This document shows, piece by piece, positions 43,453 through 51,907 of a DNA stretch of 64,000 nucleotides (positions within the stretch are counted from its first letter, which is position 1; every line of letters begins with the position of its first letter). A program made the position numbers and the translations under genes. Below the pieces are notes generated by a model. It saw only the letters and a program-made list of their open reading frames with translations, was not told the DNA's origin and did not search any database. The stretch is taken from positions 186,001 through 250,000 of the forward strand of contig NZ_JOCX01000004.1 of the NCBI RefSeq assembly GCF_000717915.1. Reading direction: 5' to 3'. The DNA comes from Streptomyces sp. NRRL S-244 (lineage in GTDB: Bacteria; Actinomycetota; Actinomycetes; Streptomycetales; Streptomycetaceae).

Positions 43453-44483
43453 CCACCGTACGCACCGTGGACTACCACACCGCCGGGGAGCCGTTCCGGA
43501 TCGTCGACACCGCCGCGGCCGGCCTGCCGCCCGTACCCGGGGACACCGTCGCCGAGCGCTGCGCCACCGCCATCGGCCCCGGGGGCTCCGGGACGGCTCC
43601 GCGCCGGAGCCCGCTGGACGACGTACGGCGGCTCCTCGTGCAGGAGCCGCGCGGGCACGCCGGGATGTACGGCGGGTTCGTCGTGCCCCCGGACGACGAC
43701 GGGGCCCACCTCGGCGTGCTGTTCTGGCACAAGGACGGCTACTCCACCGCCTGCGGCCACGGCACGATGGCCCTCGGCGTCTGGGCCGTGGACACCGGCC
43801 GGGTCCCCGCGCCGGACGACGGGGACGCGCAGGTACGGATCGACGTGCCGTCGGGGCGGGTCGCCGCGACCGTGCACCGCGCCGGCGGCCGGACCACCGG
43901 GGTCACCTTCCGCAACGTCCCGGCCCGGGTCGGCGCCCGCAAGGTGCCGGTGGCGACCACGCTGGGCCTGGCGGAGGTGGACATCGCGCACGCCGGAGCC
44001 TGCTACGCGTCCGTCGCCGCCCGGGACCTCGGTCTGGAGGTCACCCGGGCCGCACTGCCCGAACTCGTCCGCGCCGGGCAGGAGATCAGGGCCGCGCTGT
44101 CCTCCCACCCCGGGACCTGGCACCCCGACGGTCCGCTGCTCTCCGGGGTCTACGGGGTGATCCTGTACGAGGAGCTGCCCGGCACCCCCTTCGGGCCGCA
44201 CCAGCGCAATGTCACCGTGTTCGCCGACGGGCAGATCGACCGCTCGCCCTGCGGATCGGGCACCTCGGCGCGCCTCGCGCTGCTGGCGGAGGACGGCCGG
44301 ATCGGGGCCGGCGAGGACCTGCTCCACGAGTCGGTGACGGGCACGGTGTTCACGGGCCGGGTGGTGCCGGTGGGATCCCGCGACGGCCTGGTCACGGAGG
44401 TCACCGGGACGGCGTACCGCACCGGCGAGCACGCCTTCGTCCGCGATCCGCAGGACGCCCTCGGCGCGGGATTCCTGCTGTGA
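43449..44483 (+). CDS. Second proline racemase family protein
   Basis: A 344-residue paralogue of the preceding gene, clearly diverged. It too keeps both catalytic cysteines (STACGHGTMALGVW and DRSPCGSGTSARLALL). This argues against trans-3-hydroxyproline dehydratase, in which the second is Thr. It may handle proline or 3-hydroxyproline while its neighbour handles 4-hydroxyproline. GTG 43449 overlaps the previous stop; its own stop overlaps the next gene by GTGA. Confidence 0.85.
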   Translation: MTTVRTVDYHTAGEPFRIVDTAAAGLPPVPGDTVAERCATAIGPGGSGTAPRRSPLDDVRRLLVQEPRGHAGMYGGFVVPPDDDGAHLGVLFWHKDGYSTACGHGTMALGVWAVDTGRVPAPDDGDAQVRIDVPSGRVAATVHRAGGRTTGVTFRNVPARVGARKVPVATTLGLAEVDIAHAGACYASVAARDLGLEVTRAALPELVRAGQEIRAALSSHPGTWHPDGPLLSGVYGVILYEELPGTPFGPHQRNVTVFADGQIDRSPCGSGTSARLALLAEDGRIGAGEDLLHESVTGTVFTGRVVPVGSRDGLVTEVTGTAYRTGEHAFVRDPQDALGAGFLL

Positions 44484-45442
44484 TCCCGCAGTTCGGGGCC
44501 GCGCAGACGGCCGCGCTGCTCACCCCGGCCGCGGCCGCCGACGCGCTGGCCGGCGTACTGCGGGCCGGGCTGGACCCGGAGGCCTGCCCGCAGCGCTCGG
44601 CGCTGCCCGTGCCGGGCGGCGGCGAGCTGCTGCTGATGCCGGCCGCGGCCGGGGCGTACGCCGGGGTGAAGATCGCCGGTGTGGCGCCCGGCAATCCGGC
44701 CCTCGGGCTCCCTCGTATCACCGGCTCGTACCTGCTGCTGGACGGCCCGACGCTGCGCCCGCTGGCCCTGTTCGACGGCGCGGCGCTGACCGCCCTGCGC
44801 ACCCCGGCGGTCTCGGCGCTCGCCCTGCGGTACCTGGCGCCGGCCGGGCGGGCCCTGCGGCTGGTGCTCTTCGGCGCCGGCCCGCAGGCGTACGGTCATC
44901 TCGAAGCGGTGCGCGGGGTAAGGGAGTTGGCCGGGGTGGTGGTCGTGGGGCGCGACCCCGGGGCCGCGGAGCGGCTGGCGGCGCACGCCCGCGCCCTGAG
45001 GGTGGCGGCCCGTACGGGCACCGCGGCGGACGTGGCGGACGCGGACCTGGTGCTCTGCTGCACCACGGCCCGTGAACCCCTCTTCGACGGGCGGCTGGTG
45101 GCCCCGGGAGCGACGGTCGTGGCGGTCGGCTCGCACGAGCCGGACGCCCGGGAGACCGACACCGCGCTGGTGCGGCGGGCCGCGGTGTACGTGGAGTCGC
45201 GGGCGGCGGCCCTGCGGGAGGCGGGGGACCTGCTGGTGCCGGAGGCGGAGGGGGCGATCGGACCCGGTCATATCAACGGCACCTTGGCCGACCTGGTGGG
45301 GGGTCGGATACCGGCGGCCGGAGCGCCGGGTTGTCCACAGCTCTTCAAGAGCGTGGGCATGGCCTGGGAGGATCTCGCTGTGGCGGTGGCGATGTATCGC
45401 GCCGCGGGATGCACCACCGCTGGGGCAGTAAGCGCAACGTGA
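44480..45442 (+). CDS. Ornithine cyclodeaminase/mu-crystallin family, likely pyrroline-2-carboxylate reductase
   Basis: A 320-residue NAD(P)-dependent protein with the Rossmann loop LFGAGPQAYGHLEAV and the family blocks ALFDGAALTALRTPAVSALALRYL and LVLCCTTAREPLF. In hydroxyproline clusters this family reduces 1-pyrroline-2-carboxylate to L-proline. That compound is made from trans-3-hydroxyproline or D-proline, so this gene and the second racemase paralogue may form a side branch. GTG start coupled to the previous gene. The operator of the next gene overlaps its stop codon. Confidence 0.82.
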   Translation: MIPQFGAAQTAALLTPAAAADALAGVLRAGLDPEACPQRSALPVPGGGELLLMPAAAGAYAGVKIAGVAPGNPALGLPRITGSYLLLDGPTLRPLALFDGAALTALRTPAVSALALRYLAPAGRALRLVLFGAGPQAYGHLEAVRGVRELAGVVVVGRDPGAAERLAAHARALRVAARTGTAADVADADLVLCCTTAREPLFDGRLVAPGATVVAVGSHEPDARETDTALVRRAAVYVESRAAALREAGDLLVPEAEGAIGPGHINGTLADLVGGRIPAAGAPGCPQLFKSVGMAWEDLAVAVAMYRAAGCTTAGAVSAT

Positions 45443-45453
45443 CATTGTACGCT
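45439..45453 (+). promoter_or_regulatory. Operator and -10 box before the GntR gene
   Basis: GTGACATTGTAC (45439-45450) matches the island motif and overlaps the TGA of the upstream gene and a TACGCT -10-like box (45448-45453). Its position suggests autoregulation. Confidence 0.55.
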
Positions 45454-45497
45454 GTTCCTCTGCACTCGGTGGTGCGAAGGGTTTCGGAGGAATGGCA

Positions 45498-46208
45498 ATG
45501 GGTGACCTGAAGCAGCACAGCCTCATCAAGGCCCAGGAACGGCTCCGCGACCAGGTCGGCCACGCCCTCCGAGCAGCCCTGATAGCGGGTGAACTGCGCC
45601 CCGGCAGCGTCTACTCGGCGCCCGGCCTGGCCGCCGAGCTCGGGGTCTCCGCCACGCCGGTCCGCGAGGCGATGCTCGACCTGGCCCGCGAGGGCCTGGT
45701 GGAACCCGTCCGCAACAAGGGCTTCCGGATCACCGAGGTCAGCGAGCGCGACCTGGACCAGTACACCGAGCTGCGCACGATGATCGAGGTGCCGACCATC
45801 GGCCGGATCACGAAGATCGCCACGGCGGAGCAGCTGGAGGCGCTGCGGCCCATCGCCGAGGAGATCGTCACCAGCGCCCGTGAGCACAACCTCATCGGCT
45901 ACCTGGAGGCGGACCGCCGCTTCCACCTCTCCCTGCTGGCCCTGGCCGGCAACGACCGGCTGGTCGAGACGGTGGGCGACCTGCGCAAGCGCTCGCGGCT
46001 GTACGGGCTGACGGGCCTGGACGAGGCCGGAAAGCTGGTCTCCTCCGCCGAGGAGCACATCGAGCTGCTGGACCTGATGATCGCCGGCGACGCGGAGGCG
46101 GCGGAGGCCTGCATGGTCCGCCACCTCGGCCACGTCCGCTCGCTGTGGGCCCAGGGCCGCGACGAACCGGTGGGACGCATCCCGGGGGGCCTCGGCTCGG
46201 GCCTGTAG
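45498..46208 (+). CDS. GntR/FadR-type (FCD) regulator of hydroxyproline and collagen genes
   Basis: A 236-residue regulator. The winged helix is in residues 1-75 (LRDQVGHALRAALIAGELRPGSVY, LAAELGVSATPVREAMLDLAREGLVEPVRNKGFRI) and an FCD ligand-binding domain follows, with metal-site candidates in EADRRFHLSLLALAGN and SAEEHIELLDLMIAGD. ATG 45498 is preferred to ATG 45492 by spacing from GGAGG. It is the only DNA-binding protein inside the island and the motif before its own gene also precedes five other island promoters. The effector may be hydroxyproline or a pyrroline intermediate. Confidence 0.85.
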   Translation: MGDLKQHSLIKAQERLRDQVGHALRAALIAGELRPGSVYSAPGLAAELGVSATPVREAMLDLAREGLVEPVRNKGFRITEVSERDLDQYTELRTMIEVPTIGRITKIATAEQLEALRPIAEEIVTSAREHNLIGYLEADRRFHLSLLALAGNDRLVETVGDLRKRSRLYGLTGLDEAGKLVSSAEEHIELLDLMIAGDAEAAEACMVRHLGHVRSLWAQGRDEPVGRIPGGLGSGL

Positions 46209-46270
46209 GGCGGACCAGGTTGGACCGGGTTGAACCCGGCCGGGCCCGGCCGGGCCTTGGGAGTCCGCCC
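46208..46270. terminator. Nested hairpins between convergent genes
   Basis: An outer stem GGGCGGAC/GTCCGCCC (46208-46215 with 46263-46270) encloses a perfect CCGGGTT-G-AACCCGG hairpin (46225-46239). It separates the GntR gene from the convergent SMP-30 gene and may terminate both. Confidence 0.7.
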
Positions 46271-46287
46271 AACGGGGCGGGGTGCCC

Positions 46288-47235
46288 TCAGCCGTCGAGC
46301 CAGCGCCGGCGCCCCGGTCCCGTCGGGTGGGTGCCCGTCACGCCCGTGACCACCGAGTAGAGGCTGGTCTCGGCGGTGATGAAGAGCCGGTTGCGCTTGG
46401 CGCCGCCGAAGGAGATGTTGGCGACCGTCTCGGGGACGTTGAGCCGCCCGATCAAGGTGCCGTCGGGGTCGTAGCAGTGCACCCCGTCGTCCATCGCGGC
46501 GGCCCAGAGCCGGCCGCCGTCGTCGAAGCGGAGGTTGTCGAAGCGGGCCTTCCCGGGGGCCGCTTCGGCGAAGACCTTCCCCTCGGACAGCGTGCCGTCC
46601 TCGCGCACGTCGAAGACGCGGATGAAGCCCGCCCGGGTGTCGGAGACGAACAGCTGCCGCTCGTCCTCGGAGAAGACCAGCCCGTTCGGCGCGCCGAAGC
46701 CGTCGGCGACCAGCCGTACTTCGCCCGTGGCCGGATCGATGCGGTAGACGTTGTTGGAGCCGATCTCGCTCTGCGCGCGGTGGCCCTCGTAGTCGCTGGT
46801 GATGCCGAAGTCCGGGTCGGAGAACCAGATCGAACCGTCGGATTTCACCGCCGCGTCGTTCGGGCTGTTCAGGCGCTTGCCCTGCCACCGGTCCGCCAGC
46901 ACGGTGACGGTGCCGTCGTGTTCGGTGCGCGTCACGCGCCGGTTGCCCTGCTCGCAGGTGACCAGCCGGCCCTGACGGTCGAGGGTGTTGCCGTTGGTGT
47001 GCCCGGCGGAGCGGCGGAAGACGCCCACGGCTCCCGTCTCCTCGTCCCAGCGCAGCATCCGGTCGTTGGGGATGTCGCTCCAGATCACCTGCCGCCAGGC
47101 GGGCAGGTAGACCGGCCCCTCGGCCCAGCGGCAGCCGGTGTACAGGACCTCCAGCGCGTCGTCACCGTTCATGCACCGGCCGGTCCGGAACCGGTCGTCG
47201 AGCATCTCGTACAGCCTGGGGCGCTCGCTGGTCAT
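46288..47235 (-). CDS. SMP-30/gluconolactonase family protein
   Basis: A 315-residue six-bladed beta-propeller of the SMP-30/gluconolactonase type with metal-site residues in CRWAEGPVYLPAW (Glu), KRLNSPNDAAVKSDG (Asn) and LFVSDTRAGF (Asp). It hydrolyses lactones. ATG 47235 has AGGAAGGGAAG upstream. Its link to hydroxyproline use is unclear; no motif copy is seen at its promoter. Confidence 0.88.
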   Translation of the reverse strand: MTSERPRLYEMLDDRFRTGRCMNGDDALEVLYTGCRWAEGPVYLPAWRQVIWSDIPNDRMLRWDEETGAVGVFRRSAGHTNGNTLDRQGRLVTCEQGNRRVTRTEHDGTVTVLADRWQGKRLNSPNDAAVKSDGSIWFSDPDFGITSDYEGHRAQSEIGSNNVYRIDPATGEVRLVADGFGAPNGLVFSEDERQLFVSDTRAGFIRVFDVREDGTLSEGKVFAEAAPGKARFDNLRFDDGGRLWAAAMDDGVHCYDPDGTLIGRLNVPETVANISFGGAKRNRLFITAETSLYSVVTGVTGTHPTGPGRRRWLDG

Positions 47236-47393
47236 GGGACTTCCCTTCCTCGCAGACGTCCATTCGCCGAATGAAATCCGGCTCATCTCGAAGATTGCAG
47301 GATGAGGTATGGCTGTCGCAAGGATCCTCCGAATGGAGAGTTGTGGATCACATCGACGGGCCGCACCGGCCGACGGCCGCCTACCCTGTGGGA

Positions 47394-48053
47394 GTGATCA
47401 AGCCGATAGAGCTCGTGATATTCGACTGCGACGGCGTCCTGGTCGACAGTGAGCGCCTCGCCGTCCGCCTCCAGGTCGCGCTCGGGGCGGAGTTGGGCTG
47501 GCCGCTCACCGCGGACGAGGTGGTCGAGCGCTTCGTCGGGCGTTCCAAGGAGTCGATCGTCGGGCAGATCGCGGAGCGTCTCGGCGCGCAGGCCGCCGGC
47601 CTCTGGTGGGAGCTGCTCATCCGGCGGCACCGCGATGCGGTGGACCTCGCCCTGGATCCGGTGGACGGGCTGCCCGAGGCGCTCGACGGGCTCACCGCCC
47701 TCGGCCTGCGGACCTGCGTCGCCTCCAGCGGCTCGCACGAGAAGATGCGGCACACGCTCGGACGCACCGGGCTGTACGGCCGGTTCGAAGGCCGCATCCA
47801 CAGCGCGAGCGAGGTCTCCCGGGGCAAGCCCGCCCCGGACCTCTTCCTCCACGCCGCCCGGCGGATGGGCGTCGACCCGGCGGTGTGCGCGGTGGTCGAG
47901 GACAGCGCGCCCGGCGTCCGGGCGGCCAGGGCGGCGGGGATGCGCGCCTTCGGCTACTCCGGCGGCCCGACGCCCGCCGAGTGGCTCGAAGGCCCCGGCA
48001 CGATCGTCTTCGACGACATGCGCAGGCTGCCGGAGCTGCTCGCGGCGCACTGA
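47394..48053 (+). CDS. HAD-superfamily phosphatase (phosphoglycolate phosphatase/beta-phosphoglucomutase type)
   Basis: A 219-residue HAD hydrolase: motif I IFDCDGVLVDSE (nucleophile Asp), motif II VASSGS, motif III Lys in GKPAPDLF and motif IV VVEDSAPG. GTG 47394 is the likely start; a TACCCT box six bases upstream suggests a leaderless mRNA. A longer frame is open upstream but lacks family sequence. Substrate unknown. Confidence 0.85.
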   Translation: MIKPIELVIFDCDGVLVDSERLAVRLQVALGAELGWPLTADEVVERFVGRSKESIVGQIAERLGAQAAGLWWELLIRRHRDAVDLALDPVDGLPEALDGLTALGLRTCVASSGSHEKMRHTLGRTGLYGRFEGRIHSASEVSRGKPAPDLFLHAARRMGVDPAVCAVVEDSAPGVRAARAAGMRAFGYSGGPTPAEWLEGPGTIVFDDMRRLPELLAAH

Positions 48054-48118
48054 CCTTCCCGCAACACCGCCCCAGGGGGCGGGATTTGGGCACGGCTGGA
48101 TAACGGCGGCGCCAACCC

Positions 48119-48150
48119 CTTGTCAGTGCAATTTCACATTACTATGTTAC
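48119..48150 (+). promoter_or_regulatory. Peptide importer promoter with operator (copy B of a 32-base duplicate)
   Basis: TTGTCA (48120-48125), 17-base spacer and TATGTT (48143-48148), with GTGCAATTTCAC (48126-48137) in the spacer. It is identical over 32 bases to the collagenase promoter; TCACA also follows at the same distance in both. Predicted start near 48155. Confidence 0.78.
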
Positions 48151-48190
48151 CGGTCACATCATAGAGCGCGGCCCTTCACTGGAGTGACCC

Positions 48191-49933
48191 ATGACCAAGC
48201 GCACCCAACTCGCCCTCGCCACCGCCCTCGTGGCGGCACTCGCACTCGGCGCCTCGGGCTGCTCCGACCCCAAGAAGGGCTCCACCGGCGCCGGCGCGGG
48301 CAACCCCGCCGCCGCCAACGACGGCAAGACCCTCGGCGGGACGCCGGTCAAGGGCGGGACCCTGACCGTCCTGTCCAACCAGGACTTCGCCCACCTCGAC
48401 CCCGCCCGCAACTGGGTCATGCCGGCCATGGACTTCGGCACCCGCCTCCTCTACCGCACGCTCGTCACCTTCAAGGCCGAGCCCGGCAAGGCCGGCAGCG
48501 AGCTCGTCCCCGACCTCGCCACCGACCTCGGCACCCCCTCCAACGGCGGCAAGACCTGGACCTTCACCCTCAAGGAGGGCGTGAAGTACGAGGACGGCTC
48601 ACCCGTCAAGGCGCAGGACATCAAGTACAACGTCGAGCGCTCCTTCGCCCCCGACCTCACCGGCGGCCCCGACTACGCCGCCCAGTACCTGGCCGGCGGC
48701 GAGGGCTACAAGGGACCGCTCCAGGGGCAGCACCTCGACTCCGTCAAGACCCCCGACGACCGCACCATCGTCTTCGAACTCAAGCGCCCGGTCGCCGAGT
48801 TCTCCGCCACCGCCACCCTCCCCACCTTCGCCCCGGTCCCCCAGTCCCAGGAGAAGGGCACCCAGTACGACGCCCGCCCGTTCTCCTCCGGCCCGTACAA
48901 GATCGAGTCGTACGACCGCGACAAGAAGCTCGTCCTCGTCCGCAACGAGCACTGGGACCCGAAGACCGACACCGTCAGAAAGGCCTACCCCGACAAGTTC
49001 GTCGTGGTCATGGGCCTCAAGGGCGGCCAGATCGACGACCGGATCATCGCCGGTGAGGGCGCCGACGCCTCCGCCGTCCAGTACATGGACATGCGCCCCG
49101 AGAGCGCCCCCAAGGTGCTGCCGAAGCCCGAGGTCAAGGCGCGCCTGCTCGCAGAATCCCAGGGCTGCACCGAGATGCTCTACCTGAACAACTCCCGGGC
49201 GCCCTTCAACGATCCCAAGGTCCGCGAGGCCATGCAGTACGCCGTGGACAAGGAGGCGGTGATCACCGCGGGCGGCGGCCCGGCCCTCAACGAGGTCGCC
49301 ACCGCCTACCTGCCCCCGGCGCTCTCCGGCGGCAAGCAGGCCGACACCCTCAAGATCGCCCCGGCCGGAGACCCGGCCAAGGCCAAGGAACTCCTCAAGG
49401 CCGCGGGCAAGGAGTCCCTGAAGGTCTCCCTCGCGGTCTCCACCGGCGACAAGGGCAAGGCCGAGGCCATCCAGCAGGGCCTGTCCCGCGTCGGCATCGA
49501 GGTCGTCGTCGACACCATCGACCCGGGCGCGTACTACGACGTCATCGGAGACCTCTCCACCACCCCCGACATGACGCTCACCGGCTGGTGTCCCGACTAC
49601 CCCTCCGGCTCCACCTGGATCCCCTTCGTCTTCGACGGACGCACCATCAAGGAGAAGGGCAACCAGGGCAACAACAGCCAGTTCCGCGACGAGGCCACCA
49701 TGAAGCGGATCGACGAGATCAATGCCATGGCCGACGCCAAGCAGGCCAACCAGGCCTGGATCGACCTCGACGCCGAGATCATGAAGAAGTCCCCGGCCGT
49801 CCCGGTCCTCCTGGAGCGCAAGCCGCTGCTCGTCGGCCCCAACATCGCCGGCGCCTACGGCCACCCCGTGTGGACCGGCACCGTCGACTACGGGACCGTC
49901 GGCCTCAAGGACCCCTCGAAGAGCCAGGGCTGA
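48191..49933 (+). CDS. Peptide ABC transporter substrate-binding lipoprotein
   Basis: A 580-residue family-5 peptide-binding protein. Lipoprotein signal peptide with lipobox LGASGC (Cys near residue 24); family blocks such as YRTLVTFKAEPG, WTFTLKEGVKYEDGSPVKAQDIKYNVERSFAPD and the dipeptide/oligopeptide-binding core near NNSRAPFNDPKVREAMQYAVDKEAVI. It starts the five-gene importer operon under the same promoter sequence as collagenase, so it probably binds collagen-derived peptides. Confidence 0.93.
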   Translation: MTKRTQLALATALVAALALGASGCSDPKKGSTGAGAGNPAAANDGKTLGGTPVKGGTLTVLSNQDFAHLDPARNWVMPAMDFGTRLLYRTLVTFKAEPGKAGSELVPDLATDLGTPSNGGKTWTFTLKEGVKYEDGSPVKAQDIKYNVERSFAPDLTGGPDYAAQYLAGGEGYKGPLQGQHLDSVKTPDDRTIVFELKRPVAEFSATATLPTFAPVPQSQEKGTQYDARPFSSGPYKIESYDRDKKLVLVRNEHWDPKTDTVRKAYPDKFVVVMGLKGGQIDDRIIAGEGADASAVQYMDMRPESAPKVLPKPEVKARLLAESQGCTEMLYLNNSRAPFNDPKVREAMQYAVDKEAVITAGGGPALNEVATAYLPPALSGGKQADTLKIAPAGDPAKAKELLKAAGKESLKVSLAVSTGDKGKAEAIQQGLSRVGIEVVVDTIDPGAYYDVIGDLSTTPDMTLTGWCPDYPSGSTWIPFVFDGRTIKEKGNQGNNSQFRDEATMKRIDEINAMADAKQANQAWIDLDAEIMKKSPAVPVLLERKPLLVGPNIAGAYGHPVWTGTVDYGTVGLKDPSKSQG

Positions 49934-49955
49934 GGGATACGGAGCCCCCGACACC

Positions 49956-50924
49956 ATGACCACCACCGCCCCCGCCCCCGGCGCCGCCGGCGCCGCCGAG
50001 GCCGGGCCCGCGGCGGCAGCGGCCACCGGCAGCAGCCCCTGGCAGCTCGCCCGGCGGGAGCTGCGCCGCCGCCCCGCCGTCCGCGTCAGTCTCTGCGTCG
50101 TCCTCCTCTTCGTGCTGATGGCCGCCACCGCGCCCTGGCTGGGCGCGCTCGGCGGCTGGTCCCCCGAGGAGTTCGACAAGTCCGCCATCGACCCCTACCT
50201 CGGCGGCCAGCCCCTCGGCTCCCTCGGCGGGATCAGCCCCGAGCACTGGCTCGGCGTCGAACCCGTCACCGGCCGCGACCTGTTCGCCCGCGTCGTCCAC
50301 GGCGCCCAGGTCTCCCTCCTCATCGCCTTCGCCGCCACCGCCATCGTCGTCGTCGCGGGCACCGCCGCCGGGATCGCCGCCGGCTACTTCGGCGGCCGCA
50401 CCGACACGGTCCTGTCCCGCCTGATGGACCTGACCATGTCCTTCCCCTCCCTCATCTTCATGATCGCGATGCTGTCGGTGGCCAAGGACGTCAACCGCAT
50501 CGTGCTCATGACCGCCGTCATCGGCGTCTTCGGCTGGCCCGGCGTGGCCCGCGTCGTCCGCGGCCAGACCCTCTCCCTCAAGCACCGCGAGTACGTGGAC
50601 GCCGCCCGCGTCGGCGGGGCGGGCTCCTGGCGGATCCTGACCCGCGACATCCTCCCGGGAGTCTCCGGCCCGGTCATCGCCTACACCACCCTGCTCATCC
50701 CCGGCATGATCAGCACCGAGGCGGCGCTCAGCTACCTCGGCGTGGGCGTCCGCCCGCCGACCCCGTCCTGGGGCCAGATGATCGCCGAGTCCGTCGCCTT
50801 CTACGAGACCGACCCCATGTACTTCGTCATCCCGAGCACCTTCCTCTTCCTCGCGGTACTCGCCTTCACCCTGCTCGGCGACGCCCTGCGCGACATCCTC
50901 GACCCGAGGGGCGGCCGCAGTTGA
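49956..50924 (+). CDS. Peptide ABC transporter permease (DppC/OppC-like)
   Basis: A 322-residue permease with an Ala-rich N-terminus, about six membrane helices and the EAA loop in SLKHREYVDAARVGGAGSWRILTRDILPGV. An extracytoplasmic domain after the first helix contains HWLGVEPVTGRDLFARVVHGAQVSL, the OppC-type signature. It overlaps the next gene by TTGA. Confidence 0.92.
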   Translation: MTTTAPAPGAAGAAEAGPAAAAATGSSPWQLARRELRRRPAVRVSLCVVLLFVLMAATAPWLGALGGWSPEEFDKSAIDPYLGGQPLGSLGGISPEHWLGVEPVTGRDLFARVVHGAQVSLLIAFAATAIVVVAGTAAGIAAGYFGGRTDTVLSRLMDLTMSFPSLIFMIAMLSVAKDVNRIVLMTAVIGVFGWPGVARVVRGQTLSLKHREYVDAARVGGAGSWRILTRDILPGVSGPVIAYTTLLIPGMISTEAALSYLGVGVRPPTPSWGQMIAESVAFYETDPMYFVIPSTFLFLAVLAFTLLGDALRDILDPRGGRS

Positions 50925-51907
50925 TCCTCTACCTCGCGCGCCGGCTGCTCGCCCTCGCGGGCGTCCTGCTCGCCATTGCCGCCGTCACCTTCCTCATCTT
51001 CTACGTCCTGCCCACCGACCCGGCCGCGGCCGCCTGCGGCAAGACCTGCAGCGCCGAACGGCTGGCCGACGTACGGGAGTACCTCGGCCTGGACCAGCCG
51101 GTGTGGCGGCAGTTCGCGGACTTCCTCACCGGCATCTTCACCGGCCGCACCCTCGGCACCGGCCAGTACGCCGTCCAGTGCGACTTCCCGTGCCTGGGCT
51201 ACTCGTACGAGAACTCCCTGCCCGTGTGGGACCTGCTGATGGACCGCCTCCCGGTCTCCGCCTCCCTCGCCGTCGGCGCCGCCGCGCTGTGGCTGCTGCT
51301 CGGCCTCGGCGCCGGGGTCACCGCCGCCCTGCGCAAGGACACCGTCACCGACAAGGCCCTGATGGTCGGCGCCGTCGCCGCCGCCTCGCTGCCCGTCTAC
51401 TTCACCTCGGTGATGCTCATCTACGGGGTCATCCGGGTCGCCGGACTCCTGCCCTACCCCACCTACCAGGCCTTCACCGACAACCCGCTCGGCTGGGCGG
51501 CCAACCTGCTGCTGCCGTGGACCGCGCTCGCCCTGCTGTACGCGGCCATGTACGCCCGCCAGAGCCGCGGCTCGATGATCGAGGCGATGGCCGAGCCGTA
51601 CATCCGTACCGCCCGGGCCAAGGGCATGCCCGAGCGCACGGTCGTCGTCAAGCACGGCCTGCGCTCCGGGATGACCCCGATCCTCACCATCTTCGGCATG
51701 GACCTCGGCGGGCTGCTCGCCGGCGCCGTCATCACCGAGTCCATCTTCGGACTCCCGGGCATCGGGCGGCTGTTCTACGGGGCCCTGGTCAGCTCGGACC
51801 AGCCGGTGGTCCTCGGGGTCACCCTGCTCGCCGCCTTCTTCATCGTCGTCGCCAACCTCGTCGTCGACCTCCTGTACGCCGTCATCGACCCGAGGGTGAG
51901 GTACTGA
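50921..51907 (+). CDS. Peptide ABC transporter permease (DppB/OppB-like)
   Basis: A 328-residue permease with TTG start inside the previous stop. First helix RRLLALAGVLLAIAAVTFLIFYVLP and the EAA loop MAEPYIRTARAKGMPERTVVVKHGLRSGM. The order of C-type then B-type permease is inverted compared with the usual B-C order. An extra Cys-containing extracellular stretch (AACGKTCSAERL and QCDFPCLGYSY) with four Cys may form disulfides. Confidence 0.92.
   Translation: MILYLARRLLALAGVLLAIAAVTFLIFYVLPTDPAAAACGKTCSAERLADVREYLGLDQPVWRQFADFLTGIFTGRTLGTGQYAVQCDFPCLGYSYENSLPVWDLLMDRLPVSASLAVGAAALWLLLGLGAGVTAALRKDTVTDKALMVGAVAAASLPVYFTSVMLIYGVIRVAGLLPYPTYQAFTDNPLGWAANLLLPWTALALLYAAMYARQSRGSMIEAMAEPYIRTARAKGMPERTVVVKHGLRSGMTPILTIFGMDLGGLLAGAVITESIFGLPGIGRLFYGALVSSDQPVVLGVTLLAAFFIVVANLVVDLLYAVIDPRVRY

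Noticed and set aside
47342..47352. TGTGGATCACA as another island operator
   Set aside because: Does not match the six-site consensus; no clear promoter there.
46288..48053. SMP-30 and HAD genes as steps of the hydroxyproline pathway
   Set aside because: No step of the known pathway needs a lactonase or phosphatase, and no operator copy precedes them; they may simply be neighbours.
35865..48150. The 32-base duplicate as an attachment site or mobile-element end
   Set aside because: It contains a proper promoter and operator, both copies face their genes, and no integrase or transposase lies between.
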